This document shows, piece by piece, positions 7,796 to 16,296 of a DNA stretch of 64,000 bases. Origin of the DNA: Candidatus Hydrogenedentota bacterium (GTDB taxonomy: Bacteria; Hydrogenedentota; Hydrogenedentia; Hydrogenedentales; JAJRTN01). The stretch spans positions 67,149 to 131,148 of the forward strand of contig JAJRTN010000004.1 of assembly GCA_024278275.1 (NCBI GenBank). Direction: 5' to 3'. Position 1 is the first letter of the stretch. The number at the start of each line of letters is the position of its first letter. The notes below the pieces were generated by a model. The model did not search any database. It had not been told where the DNA came from and was given only the letters and a program-made list of their open reading frames with translations. The position numbers were made by a program, and so were the translations under genes.

Positions 7796-8617
7796 ATGGC
7801 CGTTTCCACGTTACTCCTGTCCCTCATGTGCCTGGCTTCGGGTGGGGCCAACCACGATCCGGTATCGCTCAGGCCTCCCCGGCACGGGGGCGTCTACGTG
7901 GTTGCTCACCGCGGCGCCCACCAGGGCCTTCCGGAAAACAGTCTCGCCGCCTACCGAAAAGCGATTGACTTGGGGGTTGATTTTATCGAAATTGACGTGC
8001 GCACCACGAAAGACAATCACTTCGTGAGCATTCACAATAGTGAGATCAACCGCCACGGGCGTGGCACCTCCCTTCGCGTCGCGGATTTGACCCTGGCCGA
8101 AGTCCGCGCGATTGATTTGGGTCCGGCGTGGAAAGGCGAACCCATTCCCACCTTCGAGGAGATTCTGGACCTGTGCAAGGGCCGGATCGGTATCTACCTC
8201 GATCTCAAGGACGCTCCCGTCGAGTCCCTTATTCCGCTTATCCAGGCTCGCAGTATGGAACACGATGTCCTTTGGTATGCCGCACCGCGGACGCTGGATC
8301 AAGTGAAGGCCTTATGCCCCGCGTGTATCGTGATGCCCGATCCCGGCCCGGAGACCATGCTTCCCCCGCTGCTGAAGCGTTTTGAACCCCGGGTGGTGGC
8401 CACGGTCTGGCGATACCACACGAAAAACCTCGTTGATATGTGCCACGCCGCCGGCGCCATGGTCATCCCGGACGAGGATTTCGGCGGTGTTGCCAAGGAC
8501 ATCGAGTCCGGCGTCACGCCCCGTTGCTGGCAAAAGGCCCTGGCATCCGGTGCCGACGGCATTCAGACGGATTGGCCCGAAGCGCTCATTGCTTTCCTCG
8601 ACAAGCGAACCAGGTAG
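7796..8617 (+). CDS. Glycerophosphodiester phosphodiesterase, exported
   Basis: 273 residues; the start has GAGGAG nine bases upstream. Residues 1-18 look like a signal peptide. The GDPD TIM-barrel motifs are present: His38-Arg39 in AHRG, Glu47 in LPEN, the metal-binding pair Glu65 and Asp67 in IEIDVR, and His80 in SIHN. It should hydrolyse glycerophosphodiesters to glycerol 3-phosphate and an alcohol in the periplasm, using a divalent cation. The C-terminal GADGIQTDWPEAL segment is typical of the family end. It stands alone, divergent from lptFG. Confidence 0.9.
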   Translation: MAVSTLLLSLMCLASGGANHDPVSLRPPRHGGVYVVAHRGAHQGLPENSLAAYRKAIDLGVDFIEIDVRTTKDNHFVSIHNSEINRHGRGTSLRVADLTLAEVRAIDLGPAWKGEPIPTFEEILDLCKGRIGIYLDLKDAPVESLIPLIQARSMEHDVLWYAAPRTLDQVKALCPACIVMPDPGPETMLPPLLKRFEPRVVATVWRYHTKNLVDMCHAAGAMVIPDEDFGGVAKDIESGVTPRCWQKALASGADGIQTDWPEALIAFLDKRTR

Positions 8618-8709
8618 TCCGTCCGGTCCGCACCCCGTGCCGGTAATGACGGCGGGATGCGCGGCACCCGCCCCCGGGCAATCGCACGAAAAACAAGAAA
8701 GTACACCAC

Positions 8710-9216
8710 GTGTCCCACATCTATGTCGATGCCGATGCCTGCCCGGTAAAGGAAGAAGTCTACCGGGTCGCGCAACGGCATGGTTTCCCCGTGACCCTGG
8801 TATCGAACTCGACCATGAGGATACCTGCCCATGATTGGCTTCGACTGGAGGTCGTGTCCGACGATTACGACGCGGCGGACGATTGGATCGTCGCGCAGGT
8901 GCGGCCCAACGATATTGTCGTCACCGGCGACATTCCCCTGGCGGCGCGGTGTATCGAGCAACAGGCCCGTGTCCTTGGTCTCAAAGGCCGTCCCTTCACG
9001 GAGGAATCCATCGGCGGGGCCCTGGCGCACCGGGAGTTCCTGTCGCAAATGCGCGAACATGGTGTCATGGGGGGTGGTCCCGCGCCCTTTGAACCCAGGG
9101 ACCGTTCCCGTTTTCTCCAGGCGCTGGAGGCCATGGCGCAAGCCTGCAAACGCAGCGTGGCCCGCGGAAGCAAGGTGGCGCCCCGAGAAGGAATCGAACC
9201 TTCGTCTAACGCTTAG
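8710..9216 (+). CDS. UPF0178 (YaiI/YqxD) family protein
   Basis: 168 residues, from a probable ATG at 8710. The start MSHIYVDADACPVKEE and the later VSDDYDAADDWI and TGDIPLAARC are hallmarks of UPF0178, a small PIN-like conserved family without established function. Typical members are ~150 residues. Here no stop occurs at the usual end, and the reading frame continues ~14 residues into sequence antisense to tRNA-Arg, stopping within it at 9214-9216. The tail is therefore not conserved protein sequence but tRNA complement. Confidence 0.9.
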   Translation: MSHIYVDADACPVKEEVYRVAQRHGFPVTLVSNSTMRIPAHDWLRLEVVSDDYDAADDWIVAQVRPNDIVVTGDIPLAARCIEQQARVLGLKGRPFTEESIGGALAHREFLSQMREHGVMGGGPAPFEPRDRSRFLQALEAMAQACKRSVARGSKVAPREGIEPSSNA

Positions 9217-9250
9217 GAGGCGTTCGTTCTATCCACTGAACTATCGGGGC
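9176..9250 (-). tRNA. tRNA-Arg (anticodon CCU)
   Basis: On the minus strand the acceptor GCCCCGA pairs with TCGGGGC. The anticodon stem AACGC/GCGTT encloses loop CTCCTAA with anticodon CCT, the T-arm has GGTTCGATT, and CCA is encoded (9176-9178). It would read AGG. Its 3' half overlaps, antisense, the 3' end of the UPF0178 gene. Confidence 0.95.
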
Positions 9251-9478
9251 ATGAGGGAGGGGCACGACGTGGCGATGGTAGTCCATTCGTCGCCGAAGAA
9301 TCAACGACGCACCGCCTTCAGGCGGGACCCGCGTCGGCCTCTTCCAGCACCTCTCGGCGATGCGGAACCTTGGTCGAAGTGCCTGGGATGGGGCTTTATC
9401 CCATGCCGCTTTTTCGCGGGCACACGCAATAATGTGTTTTCCGCCCAACCTCCGTTACTTGCCGTAGGCCGCTTCGTG

Positions 9479-10603
9479 TTAGGCTTTGGCGAGTTCCCTG
9501 GACTTATCCGATGACAATTTCGCCAGGCCAATCGCCCGCACCAGGAGACTTCGGATTAGGTCTCGCGTGATGCCCTCTTGGGCACCGGACGCGATGCGGT
9601 CGGCGTTCTCGGGCTTCAGTAGGATCGTGCAATAGCCGATGACGTTGCCCGCTTCGGAATCGGCCATTTTGGTGGCCCACTCGTCCGGCGCCCCGTTGAA
9701 TCCGGGCGGGGCGCGGAAGAGTCCCGTTTCCGCGTCCCACCGCCGCTCCAGGCCGTCGATAAAGGATTCCATGGCGAGAAAAATCTTCGGCCACATGAGC
9801 AGGTCGTTGCGCTTGGACCACTGGCGCAGGGTATGGAGGGCGTTGTGGTTGGTGCATCCACCGGCGGCCGTGAAAGTGCCGTCGGCCGGGTCCTGGTACT
9901 TCAGCACGGTCGTGAGCATCCGGTCCTGGCGCGGCAGCTTGAGTTCAGCGGCGCCCAGGGCCTGGTCCATCTTCATCACCCCGTTCCAGCCGTTGGAATC
10001 AGGATCATCGGGCCGGTTCCAGAAACCGTTCTCGCCCTGGTTCTCCAACAGCCACTGCTGGAGAACGGGGATATAGGGCGAGTCCTGGATCGTCTTACCC
10101 GCTTTCTTCAGGTTCATCACGTGAGGGGCGATGAAGTGGCCAATGAGGGAGCCGGCGGCGTAGGCGTCGTAGGTGGCCCGGACGCGGTCGAGCCATTGGC
10201 GGAAGCGTTCCGGGGCAATCGTTTCGCTGACAATGACATCGCTGTCGTCGGACACGCACCCGTAGTGCAGGTCCTTGCCCACCTGCTGGAGCACGGCCAG
10301 GGGGTATTGGGGCTCGTATCCGAAACGTTTGAGCAGGTAGTAAGCCTTCACCGAGTAAATGTAGTCGCCAAACTTGTCGGAAAAAGTGCCCCGTTCCGGG
10401 TCTTGCGAGTCGATGAGAAACTGGCAATACCTCCGGATTTCCTCGCTGTAGAGATCCTCGCCGGCCTCTTGAAGATAGTTATAGATCTCCTTGATGTGCC
10501 ATTCGCTTGTGTCGACCTTCGGCGTGCCCGCCCATGTCGGCGTTGAAACGAGGAAGGCCATGGCCAGTGCCGGGACGAGAAGCCCTTGGGTGGAATGTTT
10601 CAT
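9479..10603 (-). CDS. Exported protein of unknown function, possible alpha/alpha-toroid, partner of GH51
   Basis: 374 residues; the ATG at 10603 overlaps the stop of the GH51 gene by four bases, with GGAGA upstream. Residues 1-25 form a signal peptide ending TWAG. The rest is mostly helical with recurring motifs (YLQEAGEDLYSEEIRRYCQFL, WLLENQGENGFWNRPDD, YQDPADGTFTAAGG) that resemble the repeated Gln-x-x-x-Gly-x-Phe/Trp motifs of terpene-cyclase-like toroids. I do not recognise a named family. Tight coupling with an arabinofuranosidase suggests a role in handling plant or microbial polysaccharide outside the cytoplasm. Confidence 0.75.
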   Translation of the reverse strand: MKHSTQGLLVPALAMAFLVSTPTWAGTPKVDTSEWHIKEIYNYLQEAGEDLYSEEIRRYCQFLIDSQDPERGTFSDKFGDYIYSVKAYYLLKRFGYEPQYPLAVLQQVGKDLHYGCVSDDSDVIVSETIAPERFRQWLDRVRATYDAYAAGSLIGHFIAPHVMNLKKAGKTIQDSPYIPVLQQWLLENQGENGFWNRPDDPDSNGWNGVMKMDQALGAAELKLPRQDRMLTTVLKYQDPADGTFTAAGGCTNHNALHTLRQWSKRNDLLMWPKIFLAMESFIDGLERRWDAETGLFRAPPGFNGAPDEWATKMADSEAGNVIGYCTILLKPENADRIASGAQEGITRDLIRSLLVRAIGLAKLSSDKSRELAKA

Positions 10604-12621
10604 GGTTGTCTCCTGGTTTGGATGTCGATCCGTGCGATGGTGTAAGGGGGCAGCGTCACCAATGCCCGGTTCGGACTGACCACGGTTACCACCCCCACCC
10701 GCTCCTCAAACAGCGCATCCGGATTACGGAGATCCGCCGCGACCAGGAGTTGCGCCGAAGCCGGTCCGACTATATACGGTTTCGGAATGGAAATGTCAAC
10801 CGTCCGTTCCTCGCGAGGATTACGATTAAGCACGGTCATGACAATGCAACCGCGCTTTTCATCGAAGGAGGCGAGCATATCCACGTCATCCTTTTCTTTC
10901 CGGTCCTCTCCCGGCAGGATGATGCGGAGGTTCCCATGGTGGACACGGAAAAGCTTGAATACCTGGCCGCCGGCGTTGAGAAAGGCATGGTGAGGTGTTA
11001 CGGTGATGCAGCCTTCATTGACCGGCTCGAAGAAGGCCGCCATCGTTATGTTCAGCCGTTTCGCGTTCCGGCAGAACATGTTCAGGCTGCCCGCGAGGTA
11101 CATGCCCTGGACGGGGCCCACGTGCCACTCGTGGTCAAAAGGCCTTCCCATCCATTCGTGGGCCATGTTCCATTCGTCGCAGGCAATCGGGATTTGGGCC
11201 GAATCTTTGTCCGCCGCCGTCATCTTGTCCCGGTCGGCCTGGATCCGCCCCAGGAACTCGCGCGTTGCGTAGCGGCTTTGGGCGAGGGCATCGTCCGTGA
11301 TAAGGGGGCGGGATATGGGGCCGTAGTAGTGAATGGACAGGGTGTCGAAAGCGTCCCGGCCCCGGGTAAGCACATCACGGGTCCACGCCGATGAATCCTC
11401 CAGGCCGCAGGCAATGAGGTCAATCGAAGGGTCGGCGGCCCGCATGGCCTCCGAAAAACGGACCACCAGCGTGCTGTAGGATTTCGAATCGTATTGGGCC
11501 GGCCCCATCCACCGGCCATAAATCTCGTTTCCCATGGACCAATAGCGCACCTTGTAGGGTTCGGGATGGCCCCGTTCGGCGCGAAGACGTCCCCACTTCG
11601 TTTCAACGCCACCATTGCAGTAGGCGACCCAGTCCGCCGCCGATTCAGGGGAGTCCGAGATATTGAGTACGATGGACGGTTCCGCATCGAGATAACGGCA
11701 AAGAGCCATGAACTCGTCGATGCCGATGTCGTGGAAGTCGTAGTTGTCCGTGAAGGGGAGGGTCTGATGGTTGTGGAGCATGGTCGGCGGGCGCTGGTCC
11801 ACCGGGAGAAGCCCTTCTTTCCAACGATAGTTTCGTGTGAAATTGCCGCCGGGCCAGCGCAGCAGGGGCACGGACATTTCCTTGAGTAACTCGATCACAT
11901 CGCGGCGCATGCCGTGGAAATTGTCGGCCCGCATCATGGACGCCGCACCCATCCAGGCGGTGCCTTGTCCCTCGAAAAGGATTTCCAGTTGCGCGTGATC
12001 ATCGCTTTTCGACGGGGTCCAGGAGAACTCCCAGGCCGCCCATTCCCCAAGAGGCAAGGGACGTGATTGACGGGCGTATGTTTCGCCCCCGCCGCGACCG
12101 GTGAGCCGGGCGGACACCCGGACCATTTCATGAGAACGGAGCCAGAGCCGCACCGCGTATTCCACCCCCTCCCGTATGGAAACGTCCAACTGGCGAACGC
12201 CCCCCATGGCATCCTTGTCTTCCAATTCGATTCGTTGCGATGGCCCGCCCGCGAAGCGGATTTCATTATCCAGGGCGAACCGCGTCGCCGCTCCGCCGAC
12301 ACCCTCCCAGTGCGCCGCCACGCCGTCGGGACCGGGCGTGCCCCGCACCATTTCGCAGGGTTCTTTGCCGGCCTCCACGTTCTCCCAATGTTCGATTCGG
12401 GATTCTCCCGCAAACTTCCGGTTGGCCAGCATTTCCGCGCTGATCCCTCGCCACACCGCATGGCGCGTGTGTTCCAGGTTGTGACCGAAAAGCAGGGGTG
12501 AAATGGCGCCGTCTGTTGCACCGGGATCCACGGTGACGCGCACGGGAGTTGATGGCATCGGCGCGGCGTCCGCGATTCCAAGCGCCACGAAGCCAGTGGT
12601 CAGCATCAGACAAACGTCCAT
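10600..12621 (-). CDS. Alpha-L-arabinofuranosidase, GH51 family, exported
   Basis: 673 residues, starting at 12621 after CTGGAGGATG. Residues 1-20 look like a signal peptide. An N-terminal carbohydrate-binding-like beta domain (~100-225) precedes the TIM barrel. The catalytic acid/base is Glu366 in YWSMGNEIYG and the nucleophile is Glu483 in ACDEWN, both in the usual GH51 contexts; a beta-sandwich domain ends the protein. It should release terminal arabinofuranose from arabinan or arabinoxylan. It is first in a two-gene operon with 9479-10603 and divergent from the GH36 gene. Confidence 0.93.
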   Translation of the reverse strand: MDVCLMLTTGFVALGIADAAPMPSTPVRVTVDPGATDGAISPLLFGHNLEHTRHAVWRGISAEMLANRKFAGESRIEHWENVEAGKEPCEMVRGTPGPDGVAAHWEGVGGAATRFALDNEIRFAGGPSQRIELEDKDAMGGVRQLDVSIREGVEYAVRLWLRSHEMVRVSARLTGRGGGETYARQSRPLPLGEWAAWEFSWTPSKSDDHAQLEILFEGQGTAWMGAASMMRADNFHGMRRDVIELLKEMSVPLLRWPGGNFTRNYRWKEGLLPVDQRPPTMLHNHQTLPFTDNYDFHDIGIDEFMALCRYLDAEPSIVLNISDSPESAADWVAYCNGGVETKWGRLRAERGHPEPYKVRYWSMGNEIYGRWMGPAQYDSKSYSTLVVRFSEAMRAADPSIDLIACGLEDSSAWTRDVLTRGRDAFDTLSIHYYGPISRPLITDDALAQSRYATREFLGRIQADRDKMTAADKDSAQIPIACDEWNMAHEWMGRPFDHEWHVGPVQGMYLAGSLNMFCRNAKRLNITMAAFFEPVNEGCITVTPHHAFLNAGGQVFKLFRVHHGNLRIILPGEDRKEKDDVDMLASFDEKRGCIVMTVLNRNPREERTVDISIPKPYIVGPASAQLLVAADLRNPDALFEERVGVVTVVSPNRALVTLPPYTIARIDIQTRRQP

Positions 12622-12749
12622 CGTGTGTCATCCTCCAGGGGTGGAATGGACACGGGAAGTGACGACAAGTTACGTCCTTTTCCCCTGCCCGCTACGGTTT
12701 TCCCCACTATCCTAACGAAACCCGTTCCCGGTGTCCAAAACGGAATCAA

Positions 12750-12871
12750 GGTTCTGACGGTGTTGGAAGTAATGTGGTCGGTGTGCGGCGCTCCCGGGCA
12801 CGTGATGATGCGGGCGGGACGCCCGCGCCATGCATTCCCACGGAGGACCGTGGGAACGAGCGTCGTGGGGA
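12750..12871. repeat. Long dispersed repeat, copy 1
   Basis: The stretch from GGTTCTGACGGTGTTGGA to GTGGGAACGAGCG shares order and much identity with 15764-15935: both contain GGCGCTCCCGGGCACGTGA-GATGCGGGCG, a gap of variable length, then CATTCCCACGGAGGACC-TGGGAACGAGCG. A partial copy lies near 47995-48048. It forms the region upstream of the GH36 gene and codes for nothing convincing, which is why the GH36 start is placed after it. Confidence 0.75.
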
Positions 12872-12960
12872 GGAAAAAAACGGCGGCCATGGCATTTGAA
12901 AAGGGAAGCCTTCATCGCATACCGTGGCGGTGGCCCCGTGAAACGGAGAGTGGCGTCATC

Positions 12961-15492
12961 ATGAATCGCAATGTATGTGTGCTGACATGCCTGTTGGGGA
13001 GTATCGCCATGAACACGGTCGCGGAGTCTCTGGAAGATTTTCAAGCCCGTCCGGTGCGCCTGCCTTATGCAATCACCATGCAGGGCAGCCCGTGTGACTA
13101 CGATGCGCTTTACGCGCTCAGTGGTCCGGGTTTGGAATACATCCTCGTTCCGGGGGAGATCCCCGCGAAGGGATTGGAACTGACCAGCCTGGCGGGGCGA
13201 AGCGGCGCGACCCTGAAACCGTGGCTCATGGTGCGGCACCGGGAATCTCAACAGGGCGCGGCGATTCTACTGGCCTATTCCGGGAATTGGCGAATCTCCT
13301 TTGCACCCGACAGGGACGCCATGGTTTTCCGGGCAGTCACGCTGCCTGAATCGCTGGAACCCTTCGAGTCCGTGAACGGTCTTCCCATTCCGGGCGCGGC
13401 CGTGGTTTCCTTCCGGGGTGATTGGGATGGAGGCGCGCAAGCGTTGGTTCGCTACCAACGCGAGAAGCTCCGCCGCGACCTCGGCGATGACTGGCCTTGG
13501 GTCCAGTTCAACACGTGGTACGACCGCGCACAGAACATTGACGAACCACGCCTGCTGGATTCGGTGCGTGCCGCCAAGGACTTGGGTTGCGAGTTGTTCA
13601 TGGTCGATGCGGGATGGTATGGACGGCACGACGATTGGTCGGCGGCGTTGGGGGACTGGCGTCTCAACACCACCCGCCTTCCCCACGGCATGAAACCCAT
13701 CTCGGACGCCGTTCGGGAAGCGGGCATGCGTTTCGGCATGTGGGTGGAGATCGAGAACGCGAACCCGGAATCTCCGGTGGCCAAGAATCATCCCGACTGG
13801 TACCTGCGCGATGGCGAGACCCTGGCTTCGGGCAGGGGCTGCCTCGACTTTGGGAAGGCGGAGGTCCTTCAATGGGCAACGGAGCAGATTGACCGGATCG
13901 TGACGGAGTATGGCCTCGACTACATCAAGATGGATTTCAACACCAACCTGAACGAGGACAGTGAACGTCACAAGGGCCCCGACAGTCCGCTGTCGCGGCA
14001 CTATGCCGGATTGACAAAGCTGTGGACGCACATGCGGGAACGCTTTCCGAAGCTCGTGATTGAAAACTGTTCGAGCGGCTCTCTCCGTCACGACCTGCTG
14101 ACGGCCGTGCGCACGGATACGCACTGGGTTTCGGACGCCGTCGGCAATATCAACAATCTGGCGATGAACTTCGCGGCCACCTATATCTTTCCGCCGGAGA
14201 CGTGCAATCACTGGACGTGCTTCCCGAAGAACACGGACGCCATGGACGTGCAGGCCTGCTTCAACGCCAACCTCATGGTGGAACCGGGTCTTTCCGGACC
14301 AGTGGCCGACTGGTCGCCCGAGATCCGCTTTCACGCGGCCGACCGCATCGCCCTCTACAAACAGATTCGCCCCATTATCCGGAATGCGGACGTGTATCAC
14401 CTCACGCCGCAGATTGACCACCTTGAGCCACGGAGCATGCAGGCCTGTCTGTACGTTACGCCCAACCAGGAAAAGGCGGTACTCTTCGCCTTTCATGGCG
14501 GCGACCCGAAGATGCAGCATGTCCTGCCGCTACGTGGCCTGGGTTCCGACGCCCTCTACCGAGTGGAAAGACCACCGTCCTTCGGCATGGACAAGGTCAT
14601 GGAAGGCGACGAACTCATCCAGGGGTTCGGGATCACCTTTCCCCACCGTGGCGCGTCCGCCGTCATCCGGTTGACCAAGGTGGCGAAGCATGGCGAACCT
14701 TACCTCACGGATGAACCGGACGCCGAAGGCGAACCGGCCCCCATCAACGGGTTTTCCGTAACCATACCGGACGATGCGCCGCCCACGACGGCCGTGTTGC
14801 GCTGGGAACCCCTTCCCGGCGCGGTTCGGTACCTCATCGGGCAAGGTGAGAGCGCCGGAGACATGTGCTTCGTGGACGAGTGCTTCGTACCCTGGTACCG
14901 CGCCACGGACCTTGCTCCCGGCGGCACTACCCGTTTTCGCGTATGGGCATTCACGGAAGACCGTAAGATTACCGGGGTCAGCCCGGTGCTGAGCCACCAC
15001 GCGGTGATCCACTTCACGGGAACCATCCCGCTCTGGCGCGTGCCCTGGACCACCGCCGAGGCCGGTTGGGGGAACGTGCAACGCAACCGGAACATCGAGG
15101 GAGGACCGCTCCAGGTAAGGGAGCGCCCCTTTGACTATGGCATCGGAACCCACGCGCCCTCCCGCATCTCCTTTGACTTGCGTGCCCTGGCGTTGTCGGG
15201 GCCGCACACGTTCCGTGCCTCAGTGGGCGTCGATGATTCCGCGCGCAACGCGCCCCCGGGCGCCTCGGATTCCATCTTCGTGGTGGTGGCCGATGGGAAA
15301 ACGCTGTTTCGTTCCCCCATGCTGCGCGTTGGCGATGCGCCCGTGGACGTGGCGTCCGCCCTTCCCTCGGAAGCGCAGATGCTGACCCTCATCGTTGAAA
15401 AGGGCGGAGATTACGCCTTTGACCACGCGGACTGGCTTGCACCCAAGCTGGTCCCCACGAACGGCGCCGACGTGGATTTCCGAAAGGAGTAA
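12961..15492 (+). CDS. Alpha-galactosidase-like GH36 (melibiase) with C-terminal NPCBM domain, exported
   Basis: 843 residues from the ATG at 12961. The frame is open upstream to 12625 but that part is repeat DNA; MNRNVCVLTCLLGSIAMNTVAES is a signal peptide. A shortened beta-domain leads into the barrel. The nucleophile is Asp325 in YIKMDF and the acid/base is Asp392 in HWVSDAV, both in family context, with CSSGSLR nearby. After a fibronectin-like segment (~600-680), the last ~150 residues match the NPCBM carbohydrate-binding module (GIGTHAPSRISFDL...FRASVGVDD). It should remove alpha-galactose, or a related alpha-sugar, from polysaccharides or glycans outside the cytoplasm. Confidence 0.9.
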   Translation: MNRNVCVLTCLLGSIAMNTVAESLEDFQARPVRLPYAITMQGSPCDYDALYALSGPGLEYILVPGEIPAKGLELTSLAGRSGATLKPWLMVRHRESQQGAAILLAYSGNWRISFAPDRDAMVFRAVTLPESLEPFESVNGLPIPGAAVVSFRGDWDGGAQALVRYQREKLRRDLGDDWPWVQFNTWYDRAQNIDEPRLLDSVRAAKDLGCELFMVDAGWYGRHDDWSAALGDWRLNTTRLPHGMKPISDAVREAGMRFGMWVEIENANPESPVAKNHPDWYLRDGETLASGRGCLDFGKAEVLQWATEQIDRIVTEYGLDYIKMDFNTNLNEDSERHKGPDSPLSRHYAGLTKLWTHMRERFPKLVIENCSSGSLRHDLLTAVRTDTHWVSDAVGNINNLAMNFAATYIFPPETCNHWTCFPKNTDAMDVQACFNANLMVEPGLSGPVADWSPEIRFHAADRIALYKQIRPIIRNADVYHLTPQIDHLEPRSMQACLYVTPNQEKAVLFAFHGGDPKMQHVLPLRGLGSDALYRVERPPSFGMDKVMEGDELIQGFGITFPHRGASAVIRLTKVAKHGEPYLTDEPDAEGEPAPINGFSVTIPDDAPPTTAVLRWEPLPGAVRYLIGQGESAGDMCFVDECFVPWYRATDLAPGGTTRFRVWAFTEDRKITGVSPVLSHHAVIHFTGTIPLWRVPWTTAEAGWGNVQRNRNIEGGPLQVRERPFDYGIGTHAPSRISFDLRALALSGPHTFRASVGVDDSARNAPPGASDSIFVVVADGKTLFRSPMLRVGDAPVDVASALPSEAQMLTLIVEKGGDYAFDHADWLAPKLVPTNGADVDFRKE

Positions 15493-16296
15493 CCGTTCAC
15501 GGGAACCCGTCAGGTTATGCCGTAGCGCACCAGTTCTTGTGCAACACGACCGCCCTCATCCTCGTCATTGCGAGGGAGCCCCGGCGACCGTGGCAATCTG
15601 GTTTACACGAAGCTACCATGGTTACCCCAGATGGCGGAGTCGTTCCTCCTGTTAAGAAAGGATCTCTCTCTACCCACCACCGTCATTCCCGCGAAGGCGG
15701 GAATCCACGAAAAAGGCCAAGACCTTGCTGTCAACGCATGGATCCCCGCCTTCGCGGGATGACGGTTCTGACGGTGTTGGAGCAAGGCGGGTCGGCGCGC
15801 GGCGCTCCCGGGCACGTGACGATGCGGGCGACCGCTCCGGGCCAGATACGCGGCCCACGGGATGTCCGCGCCAGGCATTCCCACGGAGGACCTTGGGAAC
15901 GAGCGTTGTGAGGGTAAGGACCGTGGGAACGAGCGTACCGTTCACGGGGTAATCCGTGGACCTGCCTTGTCAACGTTTCCGGGAGAGGACTGAGGGCAGG
16001 GTGTTCCTTGTGTGGCACCGCCCCCCCCTTATTGTCATTTCGAACGCTGGCGGGGAGCAGTCCCGTATACTGGCCGTCCGTGTGTGTGCACGCGGGCCTT
16101 GGTGTGGCAAACAGTCCGTGAGAAATCTGGAGCCACATCCCTCACAGACTGACTGCGAAGCGTGTCTGTTCCCACGGGTGCTTGGCTTGCGTGGGAGTCA
16201 AAGCCGATCATGGAAACGTTCGGGATGACAGATAGGGCGATGCCGATCCGCCCATCTTGGATGTGGCACGCTTATTCTTTCGTTAACGGTTACCGA
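15493..16296. repeat. 800-base gene-free region filled with dispersed repeats
   Basis: Convergent genes end on both sides. Seen here: CGTCATTCCCGCGAAGGCGG-GAATCC at 15681-15707; its inverted partner at 15740-15765; and copy 2 of the long repeat at 15764-15935, including CACGGAGGACCTTGGGAACGAGCG. A duplicated GGACCGTGGGAACGAGCG phrase follows, as does a second CCGTTCACGGGGTAATCCGTGGA phrase near 15940 resembling 15494. Another repeat-like AATCTGGAGCCACATCCCTCAC stretch lies near 16120. No open frame has protein-like composition. Confidence 0.7.

Noticed and set aside
12625-12960. N-terminal extension of the GH36 protein
   Set aside because: It is translated repeat DNA before a clear signal peptide at 12961.
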